From Xenopus tropicalis (taxonomy: Eukaryota > Chordata > Amphibia > Anura > Pipidae), in the NCBI RefSeq assembly GCF_000004195.4, contig NC_030678.2:95810904-95874903 (forward strand): a stretch of DNA of 64,000 nucleotides, in the 5' to 3' direction. This document shows, in pieces, positions 1 through 11,060 of the stretch; within the stretch, counting starts at the first letter, position 1, and every line of letters begins with the position of its first letter. The notes beneath the pieces are model-generated. The model did not search any database. It was not told the DNA's origin and worked only from the letters and a program-made list of their open reading frames with translations. The translations under genes and the position numbers were made by a program.

Positions 1-371
1 AAAATAAACAAAATTAAGAATAAGAATCACAGTAAAGCTGCTAGGGATGGCTGGGAAAGATACTTTTTTTACCAGCCCAGTGCATTTTTTTTTTCGAGAA
101 CGGGAACTGGCCTGAGGAAAAAACAACAACATATTGGCACCCCTAATAAATTGGGCTTTCTTAGTGCTCTCATTTCTGATTTCTGATGACTTTTAAAGAT
201 TATGTCACTAATAATTCTGTGGCCTTGGGTTCCTGTGAGTGTAGTATAGGTTAATATTGTTGTTTCATTAGCAAAACAGCAGTCACACTATCCTTGGCAT
301 TAATCATCACAATATAAATCAGGCCACAATACAGCTGTACAAACCTTCACCAAATATTTACAGCTTATAAT
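1..371. other. No feature recognised; unique AT-rich DNA
   Basis: No open frame with recognisable homology and no repeat end is seen here. The last eight bases (364-371, CTTATAAT) are the left target duplication of the neighbouring hAT-type element. Confidence 0.6.
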
Positions 372-848
372 TAGAGATGTAGCGAACTGTTCGCCGGCGA
401 ACTAATTCGCGTTCGCGCAAATTCGCGGACTTTTGCCGATGTTCGCCACTTTGGGTTCGCCGCGTTTTTTTTTGGCGCCGCGTTTTTTCGCCTTGGTTTT
501 TCCGCCGCGTTTTTTCGCTTCGTTTTATCGCCTATGCATATACATAGGAATAGCTTGCGTTTTTTTTTGCGTTATTTTTTTGCGTTTTTTTTTGGCGTTT
601 TTTTTACAAGTATTTTTCAGAGAAGTTTTTGCCATTGATCCCCCTCCTGCATGCCACTGTCCAGGTCGTGGCACCCTTTAAACAACTTTAAAATCAGTTT
701 TCTGGGCAGAAATGGCTTTTCTAGGTTTTAAAGTTCGCCTTCCCATTGAAGTCTATGGGGTTCGCAAAGTTCGCGAATATTCGCGAGTTTTGGCGAAAGT
801 CCGCGAACGGGTTCGCGAACATTTTCGGCGATGTTCGCTACATCACTA
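372..848. mobile_element. hAT-type MITE, GC-rich, 477 bp
   Basis: The ends are inverted: TAGAGATGTAGCGAAC at the left and, read on the other strand, TAGTGATGTAGCGAAC at the right (one mismatch in 16). The element is flanked by perfect 8-bp direct repeats CTTATAAT at 364-371 and 849-856. An 8-bp duplication with TAG-starting ends is typical of the hAT superfamily. The interior is rich in TTCGC/GCGAA motifs and T-runs (CGCGTTTTTT). It encodes no transposase, and the short open frame across its T-runs is low complexity. It is a non-autonomous element that would need a transposase supplied from elsewhere. Confidence 0.85.
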
Positions 849-1184
849 CTTATAATGCATTAATAATAATTGCATGCCGGTTAAGGTGAATATCCACAAA
901 CAGATGGAGGAAACAGTGCTTGAAAAATCCCAGTAACAGCAGTTAAACCCTATGTAAATTCCAGTGAAAAGTCTTGGCTGCCAGTGTTGCTGCCCAGGAC
1001 CCACTGCCATGGCTGTAAATGTATCTTTCCGGCAATGATTTAAGTCTACTGTAGACCATCCATTGTGCCAAATAACAAGTCCTTTTATTGGCAAAAAAAT
1101 TTGGAAAGCTTAGACGAAGAATGGAGTTAGCACGGTGAAAACAGAAGAAAAGAGTATCTAAGAAGTAATGATCAAATATGTTTA
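849..1184. other. No feature recognised between two MITEs
   Basis: Apart from the right-hand CTTATAAT duplication at 849-856, no repeat end or coding signal was seen. Confidence 0.5.
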
Positions 1185-1192
1185 ACTAGAGA

Positions 1193-1497
1193 CAGGCCCG
1201 GATTTGTGGAGAGGCCACAAAGGCCCGGGCCTAGGGCGGCAGAAGTTTAGGGGCGGCATGCCGCACCGCCGCAAGAATATTTTTACATTTTGCTCCCATA
1301 TGGAGCAGTCGGGACCTCTCCCCACTGCTCCGTATGGGAGTTAAAAGGAGCGTTCGCGCATGCGCAATGGGGAGCTGGCGCATTGCGCATGCGCACTGGG
1401 GGCGCGCGTTTGCGCATGCGCACTGGGGGGCACGTATGCGCACGGGGGACTCCCACAGGGGAGGCCTTGGGGCGCACGGGATAGAAATCCGGCCCTG
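1193..1497. mobile_element. hAT-type MITE (CAGGCCCGGATTT ends), 305 bp
   Basis: The left end CAGGCCCGGATTT pairs with the right end AAATCCGGCCCTG. Perfect 8-bp target duplications ACTAGAGA lie at 1185-1192 and 1498-1505. Shorter relatives occur at 8348-8445 and about 8662-8740. The interior holds a hairpin (CTCCCATATGGAGCAGT at about 1301 against its complement at about 1325-1340) and a short tandem array of GCGCATGCGC motifs. No transposase is encoded. Confidence 0.87.
1355..1422. promoter_or_regulatory. Cluster of three NRF-1-like palindromes inside a MITE
   Basis: Three perfect matches to YGCGCAYGCGCR lie at 1355-1366, 1384-1395 and 1411-1422. They sit in a roughly 28-bp repeat unit that also contains CACTGGGGG. 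NRF-1 binding is known for this consensus; binding or activity here is inference. Confidence 0.5.
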
Positions 1498-1728
1498 ACT
1501 AGAGACAAAACTGTGACATACAGTAGCTTTGATTCAAAGAAGCCCCAATGGTTTTACATGATTTTGTAATTTAGGTTCTTCCTTCTCATCTTAATACTAT
1601 TTTTATGCAAATACACTGATACCTAGAATAAAAAGATTAATGCAACAATCCAAATACATAACATAAATGCTTACAGACTCCTACACATTCAGCAAAAGGT
1701 TCAAGGGAACATCATTTTAAAGGCAATA

Positions 1729-2417
1729 GGGTTGATTCACTAAAGTGCGATAAAACAAGCGCTATTTATAGCATGTGTTAAAAATTTTATTGCTTCTTAT
1801 TTTTCGCGACTTAACACACGATTCACTAAAAGGATAGTTGCGTTAATTTAGACGTGATGTTGTTTGCGTTATTTAAGTCGCAATGAGTGTTTTTCTTGTG
1901 TTATTTTCCGCGCGTGCAGTAATTTCCGCTGCGCGCAATATATTTCACTGCTTGCTATATTAGCTCACGATTTAACGCACATAACCATTACATTCGTAAA
2001 ACTACTTTTCTGCAAATTACCATTTCCCTGAAAACTGGAGGATGCATCACTCTAGGGCCAACACATACTTGACAAAATCCCACTGCAAAGTCCATGTTCT
2101 GTTGCCAAAAGCTCACAAACCACAATTTTATTAGTACCGCCTGCCCCAGGTAGGTGTTAATTTTCACACAGATTAATGCGATATTTAGCGTATCTAACGT
2201 TTCATATGTGTTTGTGAATCATGCGTTAGTATTATCTCTAAGCGACAATTAACGTATGCATTAAAATTAACGCATTGTGGTAGCGTGCTATTTAACGCTC
2301 GCGATATGCGACTTAATGCATGAGGCAATACTTTAGCGAATCGCGAGTTTTTTTCACGTCAATTTTAACATAAAAAAAACATGTGATAAGCGTTATCGCA
2401 CTTTAGTGAATCAACCC
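1729..2417. mobile_element. TIR element, GGGTTGATTCACTAAAG family, copy 1 (689 bp)
   Basis: The left end GGGTTGATTCACTAAAGTGC and the right end GCACTTTAGTGAATCAACCC are perfect inverted repeats that continue into CGATAAAAC/GTTATCG. TA dinucleotides flank both sides (1727-1728, 2418-2419), as in Tc1/mariner-like or related elements. The interior is full of short TTAACGCA/TGCGTTAA-like motifs and has a central block CTGGAGGATGCATCACTCTAGGGCCAAC. The same block, slightly changed, recurs in the copies at 36579-37214 and 49404-50905. It is non-coding. Confidence 0.8.
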
Positions 2418-2419
2418 TA

Positions 2420-3985
2420 ATGTATTTTGTATGTTACTGGATGTATGCAATGTATACACATATCTGAGGCGTGAATTAGATCATGTGTAGCCAGCTTTGA
2501 GTTTTGTATGACGTGAGCCAGCTTATTTTCAATCTACAGATACAGGTTTTTAGCAAAATCTAATTTTCTTACATAGTTAAGCCTGCAAAAGCAGAGTGGA
2601 AAGCATGTGGGGGCTTGTTCTAGGTATAAGTACGTTAAGGGTATGTCTTTGTCATCAATGACTGGGGCATCTGTGACTAAAGAAATGAAAAGAAGAGAAA
2701 CCTGCTACCCTATTTAATATATGTGATTCTAAAAGGAAATGTCATTTTCAGCATGACATCACAATCAAGAGAGCTGAGAGTAGAATGAATTGAGAAAATT
2801 AGATGTGGAGACTAAATACAATGGAGAGATTAGTGAAGATGAGATTCCTTTTTTTCCTTTCAGACATGGAGATGCACACTTATAACTAATCGATATATAT
2901 ATTTCAAGTGCATGACCTTGCTCTTACCCAGTTTGACTAGATTGTGCCAGGCATGTTAAACTTTATGCTGTCCTAGGACACTGTGAATAATGGCTCCCCA
3001 AAAATCTGCCTCTCCTAATCTGCAAAGAAATACAGTAAAAAAAAAAAAAAAAATATATATATATAACCTTGATCTTAAAAATCCCAATAAACCAAGTAGT
3101 CAATCAGATGTAAGACCCAATCACATTGACAATCTTATATTAGTAAAGAGCCTGCTTGTTTCAGTATCAGCATATTATTATAAAAATGAGTTAGTATGCT
3201 TATAACAAACAAACTATGAAATGTAATTGCTATTGTAATCACAATAAAACCAATAGTGCCTGTTGTTCCCGCTGAACAATTACATTGTACAAGCATTATT
3301 TTATCATCATTTTACCCTCCCATTGTGCATTCCCCTCCCCACCAGTTTCTTATTAAATCACTTCCAGGAATGGTTATCTGTATCAGAATCCTTTGTGTTG
3401 GGTATGATTGGAAATACATAGAGAGTTCAATGAAATGTACAAAGCTGTAGGTTATTCATTACTATTGCAATACTTCTGTGTATAAGAACTACAGTGTATA
3501 CAGTTTTGAGGAACCATGGTTTTTTTCACTTATTTGTGGGGTGAGGGTGGGGGGTTCTGTTTGATGTACTAATACCTACAATTCACATCAAAATATCTAA
3601 TCAATTTATTATGAAAAGTGGACAAGTACATAGGGAAAAAATGGAATGATGTTCAAAAAAATCAAAGAAAATACCAGCTTTTAATATCATTACCTTTATA
3701 TTGTAGGAAAGATTTTTTATCACAAACGAAATACAATGCACTTTTCTATAAATAAATTAGGCATCTGATATACCATCTGAGAAAATGTAAGTGATACTTG
3801 TTCTCTATATTTTAAACCCTACTCAGAAAAATATGGCTACTTGTGTTTTATTAGGTATAAATGATAAACACAGAATGGGAAAAAGATATCTACAAGAAAA
3901 TGATGCCATTACATTACATGAGTGTTGTGAAAAGAACAACTGGTTAACAGTGAAGAGTTTGTTAAATAGAACTGAAAACTCCAAT
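2420..3985. other. No gene seen; AT-rich unique DNA
   Basis: This stretch contains poly-A/(TA) runs at about 3037-3064 and several short open frames with no recognisable domain. No repeat termini were identified. Confidence 0.5.
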
Positions 3986-4187
3986 CATAATATTTATTTA
4001 CTATTATTTATATAGTGTCAACATATTTCTGCTATGTTTTACAGTGATTACACATCATTCTCTGCCCCAAAGATGCTTTCAATCTAAGGTACCTATCATA
4101 TTTACTGTGGTCAATTTGGTCAGAAGCCAGTTAACCTGCCTGTATGTCTTTGAAGTGTAGGAGGACACTGGAGGAAACCCATACAGT
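3986..4187 (-). repeat. L2-like LINE/SINE 3' tail, truncated
   Basis: On the minus strand this reads as a retroelement end: an (AAT)-type tail, a GCGCTATATAA-like box, then the conserved block TGCCCCAAAGATGC...TTTCAATCTAAGG and GCCAGTTAACCTGCC...TGTAGGAGGACACTGGAGGAAACCC. This order matches the L2-derived or V-SINE-like ends that are abundant in fish and frogs. The copy stops where the next MITE begins at 4192, so it was probably interrupted by that insertion. Confidence 0.6.
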
Positions 4188-4191
4188 CTAT

Positions 4192-4840
4192 GGGGCACAT
4201 TTACTAACCCACGAACGGGCTGAATGCGTCCGATTGCGGTTTTTTCGTAATGATCGGTATTTGGGGATTTTTCGGAAAATTGTCGCGACTTTTTCGTAGC
4301 CATTCCAAAAGTTGCGCAAAATCTGGCGATTTTTTCGTAGCGTTAAAACTTGCGCCAAAAGTCGCGCCTTTTTCGTAGCCATTCCGAAAGTTGCGCAAAA
4401 TGTTGCGATTTTTTTGTAGCGTTAAAAAGTCGCAACTTTTTCGCAGCTTTCGCGCCGAGTACGAAACATTCGGATTCATTCAAGCTTCAGTATGGTGACT
4501 TTTCTTGGGCCAGGTTGGAGCTGCAGGGTGCCATTGAGTCCTATGGGAGGCTTCCAAAATCATGGTAAGTCTGAAAGTTTCGCCTGCCGCTTACGAGCGC
4601 TCAATACGAAAATGTCGCGGCAAGATACGAGCGAATCGTAATGGCTACGAAAAACTCGCATTTTTTCGCGCAAGTCGTAATGGCTACGAAAAACTCGCGT
4701 TTTTTCGCGCAAATCGTATTGGTAACGAAAAAGTCGCGACAATTTCCGAAAAGTCGTAAAGGCGCTGAAAAAATCGCAAAATGTTCGTTTTCCAATCGGA
4801 ATTTTTCCAATTCGGATTCGTGGGTTAGTAAATGTGCCCC
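4192..4840. mobile_element. TIR element, GGGGCACATTTACTAA family, copy 1 (649 bp)
   Basis: The left end GGGGCACATTTACTAACCCA is inverted at the right end as GGGTTAGTAAATGTGCCCC. The flanks are TAT at the left and TAA at the right, so a 2-3 bp TA-type duplication fits. The interior is an array of short units built on TTTTTCGTAG/CTACGAAAAA, with a clear ~42-bp tandem at 4635-4735. Overlapping short open frames on both strands come from these low-complexity units. A relative lies at 10393-10747. Confidence 0.78.
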
Positions 4841-6580
4841 TAAGGGTTGCCAAAAACATTAGGCAAGGAATATTGAAATGTTACTTTTTATGAACTGGCC
4901 TTACTGTTCCAGCTCAGATGTACAAAAATCCAGGATTGTTACAGTCTGTCTGTGAAGGAGAAATGCACTTAGTTACATTAGTCAACATGTAGTAAGAAAC
5001 ATGACTAGGAATTTATAAACATACTGTGATTGCATACACCCTCTTTATGAAATGTCCTCAGCTCTGCTAAATAATTAATATATATGAAATGGCCCCATCA
5101 TATACACTTTGGTGGGGAAGTAAAACATTTTTAACCACAAGTATTGGATATTGTCGAACCACCTATATTTTAATGTAAGTGGAACAGAAAAAAAATGCAA
5201 ATATTATGAAAATGCTAAGCTACCATCATTCCTCTGCTTTATAATGTGTCATGAGTGGGGTGTTCTCTCCTAAAGCTGTGCTATATGTTTTAATATAAGG
5301 GTGCCCATAACTCATTTTTTACAGTTGCCAGTCTACTGTCTTAAATTAGATGTTTAGACAAAAACAGAATTATGAAGCCATTACCATGAGCAAAATGTTG
5401 CCTTTGAAATTAGAAAATGCACAGCCTACATTTAATTTGCAGTGCACTGATATTTTAGTGTATTGAGTAGTATACATGCAAATGAAATTCATTGCTTTAC
5501 ATGGCAATGTCCAAACAATGCAGGTCTAATTGGTTAAAGCCAAGTTGTTAGTTGGTTGACTGAAAGGAAGGATGGATGTATCTTTTTTCACCCACTTCCC
5601 AACAAAACCCAATCCCCTATCCTTTTACATTACTATCTTCCCTTTAAGTGTGCCCTAACTATCCTATCCTGGACTATCCTGTCTGTCTTGTAAAATGCTA
5701 AAAGATTTATATAGTATAAAAATATAAAGATTTAAAAAATAAAGTAAGAACAATGTGAGCTAGGGAAAAGATAAACTAGCATGTAGGACACTTTTCAGGT
5801 GATTTACAGAATGTTGGTGCTCAATTAAAAGAATAAATATAGTTAATTTAATTCATTTTTGAAAATAAATACAGAGAAATAATTCTGCTCCAAGAATATA
5901 TAAAGCAAACAAATATAGACATAGTCATAAGGCCTTAGCATAAAGTCCTTGAATTCATTATTTTAATCTAAAAGTTTAGCTCTTTGTTTTCAATTAAAAA
6001 GCTTCTCCTATTGCTTCAGTAATCCTTACCTTTTGGGCTGCAGAATTCCTGACACATCTGCTTGTATTGTTTAGGCCTTGTGTAAGGATAGCCGTCGTTT
6101 CCTCTCATCAGAGACTCCGCTCATTTTGAGATGTCATTGGAATGCGTAGGTGCCACAATGACGTCCCAAAATGGGTGGAGCCTCCAACTCAACCTTAGAA
6201 GTAATGATTTTGTGTCAGAAAAATGTATATGTATTATGTCTAAATACAATATGGAAATATATATGCATCCTCAAGGTTAAAATAATAAAGACAATATCCC
6301 CATAAAATGTAAAAGATGTCTTTGGATAACAAGAGTGTATTAACTTTCAATGCTCTTAATAATGCCTAGTGCCTTGCAGAACAAAGATCTATTTCTAAAA
6401 ACCTTCAAAATTTTGCAAACGAGATATTTTGTTTTAGCACTAAAAACCAGTGCAGAAGTATGTACATTTTATATTTAGAAAATGCGTTTGCACATTGTCC
6501 AGTTCTGTCCTGAACAGTAACAAAAGTTAGCTCCACTTGTAACCACCTGAATAAACTGCCCCTTGTTTTAGGCATGTAAA
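4841..6580. other. No gene seen; AT-rich unique DNA with one imperfect hairpin
   Basis: The only structure noted is an inverted repeat at 6116-6139 / 6156-6179 (20 of 24 positions pair, 16-nt loop) around GTCATTG...CAATGAC. No coding or repeat family signal was recognised. Confidence 0.5.
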
Positions 6581-6589
6581 AAGGTATTC

Positions 6590-7075
6590 TGGGTCCTTTT
6601 GGCACCACAGGTGTCAGAGAATAGAGCCGTTGTACTGCCCCAGTGCCAAGTTACTTTTTCCCATCCTGCTATGAAAGGTCTAGGTCCAGGTATGATCTCT
6701 AGGCTGGGGACAGTCAGTCATACTGCTGATAGAGGCTACACTGTCATTGTCATGTACCAGAGGTCCCTGGGCAAAATTTCACTGGTGGCCCCATGAAATT
6801 TGTGAAAGAATAACCCTCAAGCAGGTAATGTTCAATGTAGTAATGCAGGCAGTGAAGTACTTTAAAGGCAGCAGCCCCGATGCTGACCCCGCAATCCTGT
6901 TCTGTGCTAACAACTTAAGCACCGGAGCGGGTCGAGAGGGTGCTGTATCGCAAGTGCAGAAAACATTTTTATACAATGAAAATTCAGCTCTTAAAGTTAC
7001 CGGAGGCAAATTTTTGCCGTCCCGGGCAACTGGCCACTCCCTGACGTCTGAGACAATGTTCTAACCTTTCCTTAT
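6590..7075. other. Unclassified GC-richer block, probably an old repeat
   Basis: Base composition changes against the AT-rich neighbours, with GCACCGGAGCGGGTCGAGAGG, CCCGGGCAACTGGCC and GACGTCTGAG. One open frame of about 105 codons (6747-7064) crosses it, but the translation has no domain I recognise and starts in non-coding-looking sequence. Clean inverted or direct termini could not be set. Confidence 0.3.
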
Positions 7076-7497
7076 GGCAGGAGTAGCACTGCTCCAAAGA
7101 TGCCTCTATTTTCTTTTCTGCTTATTTACCACACATACTCTGGGATGCTGTCAGATACCTGAACATAGGAACCCAAATCTTACACCTCAGATTTGTAAGC
7201 AAATCATATACACATTATATGGAAGTATGGAAACAAGTGCATTCTGAATTCAAGTAATCAATAACTAGCCCTTAGCATTAGCTTCTGTAACCTTACTTCC
7301 TGCTGACATGATGATAATTTCCAACAAACTCTAAGCTAATATTCTTAACTGATGCATCACAATGTGCACCCCCACCCCACAACCTTCTCTGAAACAAAAG
7401 AGGTACAGGTGAAGGGTGAGGCATCGGGGGTTGCTGATTCTGGAGCTCCTCTAGATGTACACAACTTTGAAAGCAAACATATACTAAATTTACTGGT

Positions 7498-7525
<28 letters not shown>
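7498..7525. repeat. (TA)n microsatellite flanking a palindromic repeat
   Basis: There is a continuous TA run before the palindromic element, and another TA run at 7805-7825 directly after it. The element therefore appears to sit inside a TA microsatellite. Confidence 0.9.
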
Positions 7526-7528
<3 letters not shown>

Positions 7529-7807
7529 TACAGGGAGGAGCACACCCTATACAAGTCCAAATGCCCTTGGTGCAGGTCAAAAAACAAAAATATAGTAGAA
7601 AGAGTGCCGCACACACAGGGACTTGATACAAAAGAAAAAGTGGTTTTATTGAAAAAATTCCAACGTTTCGAGCACAATCTGTGCTCTTCCTCCAATCCTT
7701 CCTCTGAGGAAGAGCACAGATTGTGCTCGAAACGTTGGAATTTTTTCAATAAAACCACTTTTTCTTTTGTATCAAGTCCCTGTGTGTGCGGCACTCTTTC
7801 TACTATA
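7524..7807. repeat. Palindromic interspersed repeat with hammerhead-like core, copy 1
   Basis: Two 102-nt arms (7591-7692 and 7706-7807) are near-perfect inverted copies around a 13-nt spacer. A single-copy leader at 7524-7590 contains GGAGCACACCCTA...CAAATGCCCTTGGTGCA and has a homologue in the 39-kb copy. Each arm ends in GAAACGTTGGAATTTTTTCAATAAAAC or its complement, so an AATAAA follows the core. Mirror-image open frames on the two strands are a product of the palindrome and are not genes. The placement in (TA)n and the motif content suggest a retroelement of Penelope type, but no RT is present. Confidence 0.7.
7704..7737 (+). ncRNA. Candidate hammerhead-ribozyme-like motif
   Basis: In order: CTGAGGA (7704-7710, matching the CUGANGA core), one extra A, a 7-bp helix GAGCACA/TGTGCTC (7712-7718 with 7722-7728) closed by GAT, then GAAA (7729-7732) and CGTT. 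ACGT after GAA would leave stem III only two pairs long, as described for the minimal hammerheads of Penelope-like elements. The extra A after the first core box is not canonical. The inverted copy on the other strand has a damaged first box. Cleavage activity is inferred, not shown. Confidence 0.45.
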
Positions 7808-8347
7808 TATATATATATATATATAAATTAAGTCAAGGTTAGATTACATATATTTTTATTTTCTAAATAGTTTGGGTACAGTTCTCCTTTAACATAATTA
7901 ACATTTTAATAATGTAATACTGTGTGATAACTTGTTAAACGTGAGAAGCAAAAGCAGAAAAAAATTCTTGCTAACGCAACAGAACAAAGTGCTTTGTTTG
8001 CTTGGCAATGGGATATTAAAATTTGCTATTCCCTTAACTGAACTGACATCAGTTAAATGCTACAAAACTATAATTTACTCACTTGTATATAACTGAACTT
8101 ATAACTGAAATAACCCACATAACATTCTCTAACATAGTGCCAAGGGGGCAATCACAATAGGGAACGCAAACCGTGTGACTGCTGGGGGCACAGATATATA
8201 GAAGAGGAAAGAAAATAATACAACTCTAAAAAAGTAAATATTGAAGACCAATTGCTTTAATAGCATAATAATTGACCTCCAGTACCACAATTTTTGTTTG
8301 ACTTTACCAAACAATACTTAATTCCCCATGAGATGTGCATGTATCAG

Positions 8348-8445
8348 CAGGGCCAGATTTCGGTATGGCTTGGGCGACATGTTGCCCCTAAATTAGTGCC
8401 GCCCTAGGCTCGGGCCTTTGTGGCCTCGCCAAAAATCCGGGCCTG
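8348..8445. mobile_element. Short hAT-type MITE (CAGGGCCAGATTT ends), 98 bp
   Basis: The left end CAGGGCCAGATTT and right end AAAATCCGGGCCTG are inverted. Perfect 8-bp duplications TGTATCAG lie at 8340-8347 and 8446-8453. The interior shares GCCCTAGGC...GGGCCTTTGTGGCC with the element at 1193-1497, so it is an internally deleted relative. Confidence 0.85.
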
Positions 8446-8661
8446 TGTATCAGTTTACTAGAACATTAAATAAACATTTCCATGGTTAAATGCATTAACC
8501 TGCCTGCTCATTTTGCAGAAGTGAACAGGCCTAGGCCTCATTGCCCCCCTCCCTTTGTGCGAATATGTGCATTTGCAAGTTCTTCTCCATTGAGTTAAAA
8601 GTGCTGGAGATTGTATAGCTCTTTAAATATACCGCGTGTCCCCAGTACGTTCGGAACCTAT

Positions 8662-8740
8662 TCAGATGTGGCTGGGCAGCATGCCGCCCCTATACTCCTG
8701 CTGCCCTAGGCCCTGGCCTTTGTTGCCACAAATCTGGGCC
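8662..8740. mobile_element. Degenerate relative of the CAGGGCC hAT MITE
   Basis: It shares GGGCAGCATGCCGCCCCT, GCCCTAGGCCC...GGCCTTTGT and the right end AAATCTGGGCCTG with the copies at 1193 and 8348. The left end is eroded and no target duplication can be set. Confidence 0.55.
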
Positions 8741-8745
8741 TGGCA

Positions 8746-10040
8746 GAGAAGTACAAATAACCCTGGTAGGCGAGTAACTGTTTCTGAAGAACTTTCAATT
8801 AACTAGTGCTGCATGTGCCTACGCTAATGCAAGCTTTAACATTGTACTTTCTCATTGTATTCCACCCTATAAATTCTTCCTACCTGAGGAACACACTGAG
8901 AGATAATATGTGCTTGTCTTAACTAGCACTGGGGAACAGCAGCAATAGCATATGCCAATTCATTGTAAAGCAAGTGTCACTAATGACTTCTTTATTGGCA
9001 TGTTTTTTATTTTCCTTTTCTTTTCCAAAGCTTATGATCCAGGCTTGGCACACTCATGTTTTTATACACAAACAAATGTCTTCACTGAAGTTGAGAGATT
9101 TTTACTTAGTAGAATTGCTGCTAAAGCCAAATCCACAAAAGGCCCATTAATTACTTACTGAATAGGAGAGAAAAAAGGCAACGTCTACATTTGGTCTTGT
9201 CTGGAACCTGGCCATCTACCACTGTACAAACTGAACAGGAGAAGTGGGATCCCAGCATGGTTTTAAAACAATAAACACTTGAGCATAAGGTGTTACATGA
9301 TTAGTGGATGCCATCGTAAATCAAGATAAGTAATTTAACGAAGCTAAACTAGGGCTCCCCATGTACAAAGATTAATGCATGATCAGAGATTATTACCTAA
9401 GAAGATTTCCACTTGCCATATGTACAATAGGTGTCATGGAGATTAATCACTCCTGGGTGGAAATATTGTTATTTAACTCTTGTCCTTTTGAGGTCAGCTA
9501 GAGTAACAGACCAAAGTAATTGAATCCAACCGTTTTAAATAATAGCACAAAATAGAACATCACTATCTTGCTTTAACACTAATACCTAAGGTGTACAAAG
9601 TCAATTTATTTAAACTCCTGCCAGCAATATAAGCACGGGAAGTCCTTGAAACTAATGATGTTATTTCTGGAATGATGAGGGGAAGCTAGCTTCAAAGTGT
9701 TATTTTCAGAGCATGTTTGTGTTATAGTGCTACTCAGCTTTGAAGATAGAAGTAAAAGGCAAGCAGTAAGAGAAAAGTATGGATCTGAAGAAAAACACCA
9801 ATAATTTTCAACCTGCTGTATCTATTACGTTTAATAGAATTTCTACTTTCAAATGGTTGTAGGAGAACACAATAGCACTCATTTTTTTTAGAGTACAGAA
9901 GAGGTAGGTGTGGGGGAGGAGGGTGTTCAGAAAAAAGCCTAAAGTGTCCCTGAATGTAAGTTAACAGGTACACATTCTCACCAACACCTGCATTTGAACT
10001 GTATTATGAACATACAACTTCATAAAGAGAAAATACTGCC
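8746..10040. other. No gene or repeat family recognised
   Basis: AT-rich, with short open frames only. No termini, tandem arrays or conserved domain were seen. Confidence 0.5.
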
Positions 10041-10089
10041 TGTATGTGCCATACTCTGCCTGCCCTACCCTGCCTGTGTGTGCAATACT

Positions 10090-10146
10090 CTGTCTGCCCT
10101 ATGCTGCCTGTGTGTGCCATACACACAGGCAGCATAGGACAGACAG
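10090..10146. repeat. Hairpin, 25-bp stem, in a CTGCCTGTGTGTG-rich tract
   Basis: Arms 10090-10114 and 10122-10146 pair with one mismatch around a 7-nt loop. The tract just upstream (10035-10089) has two looser tandem copies of the same TGTGTGCCATACTCTGCCTG phrase, so the hairpin probably arose by inversion of a tandem unit. Loose ~35-bp repeats of GAACAATACAGGG follow at 10240-10325. Confidence 0.75.
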
Positions 10147-10392
10147 TACCTACAGTGACACAATGCTGGCACTGCTTCTACAGTCTGTCTGAGATGTTAA
10201 CAGTTGAACAATGTGGGGGCTTACAGTCTGAGTCTGAGGTGTGAACAATGCAGGGGGTGAACAATACAGGGAGTAAAAGGTGTGAACAGTACAGGGAATT
10301 ACATGTTTAAACAATACAGGGGATTACAATTGTCTCCATTACATTAACAGCATATGTAATGCAGTCTTAAAAAGAAAATCAAATTAAACTAT

Positions 10393-10747
10393 GGGGCACA
10401 TTTACTAATCCACGAACGTCCGAAAGCGCCCGAATGCATTTTTTTTGTAATGATCGGTATTTTTGAGATTTTTTTCGCTGCCGTCGCGACTTGTTTGCGA
10501 ATTGTCGCAACTTTTTAGTCGCCGCCGCGAAAATTGTTTTTTCCGTTGTTTACTATAGCGCAATCCTAAAAAATCCCGACGGCGACGAAATAATTGCACA
10601 GAATACGATAAAGTCGCAACGGCGCCGAAAAAGTCAAGACAAATGCGAAACAATTGCGACGGCGACGAAAAAAATTGCAAAATTTTCGTTTCCACTACGT
10701 TTTTTTCCCATTCGGGATTCGGATTCGAGGATTAGTAAATGTGCCCC
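10393..10747. mobile_element. TIR element, GGGGCACATTTACTAA family, copy 2 (355 bp)
   Basis: The ends GGGGCACATTTACTAATCCA and TTAGTAAATGTGCCCC are inverted, with TAT on both flanks (10390-10392, 10748-10750). The interior consists of TCGC/GCGA motifs with A/T runs, as in copy 1 at 4192-4840, but in a different arrangement. It is non-coding. Confidence 0.8.
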
Positions 10748-10974
10748 TATGTGTATGTTAAATTCAATGCATATCTGACATTGGACCAGCTTCAATTCCA
10801 CTAGAAAATGTTATTTTATGGCTTATCACATGAAAACTTATTTGGAGATTCAATTAAGGGGGGGACTATTCCTCCTAGTTCAGTTCCAGATTTTTTTCAT
10901 AGCCTTCAATAGAGTTTTCATGTGATAATCATTAAAATAAGCCTTTCTCATCAAACTGAATCTTGCCCATAATT

Positions 10975-11060
10975 TGATTTTGTGTTTTATATAGCGCCCT
11001 CATTTCATGCAGCACTTTAAAGAGCAAAGGGATACAAACATTCCTCCAAAAATAATTTAC
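10975..11060 (-). repeat. Fragment of L2-like retroelement end
   Basis: TTTTATATAGCGCCCTCATT followed by GCAGCACTTTAAAGAGCA resembles the box-plus-tail of the L2/V-SINE-like ends seen at 3986 and 40020. It is short and diverged. Confidence 0.4.

Noticed and set aside
6747..7064. 105-codon frame as a host exon
   Set aside because: No splice context, no domain, and it starts in sequence that looks like an old repeat.
7352..7831. Open frames of 159 and 145 codons on opposite strands with matching peptide segments
   Set aside because: The shared peptide is produced by the palindromic repeat, and both frames run through (TA)n. They are not genes.
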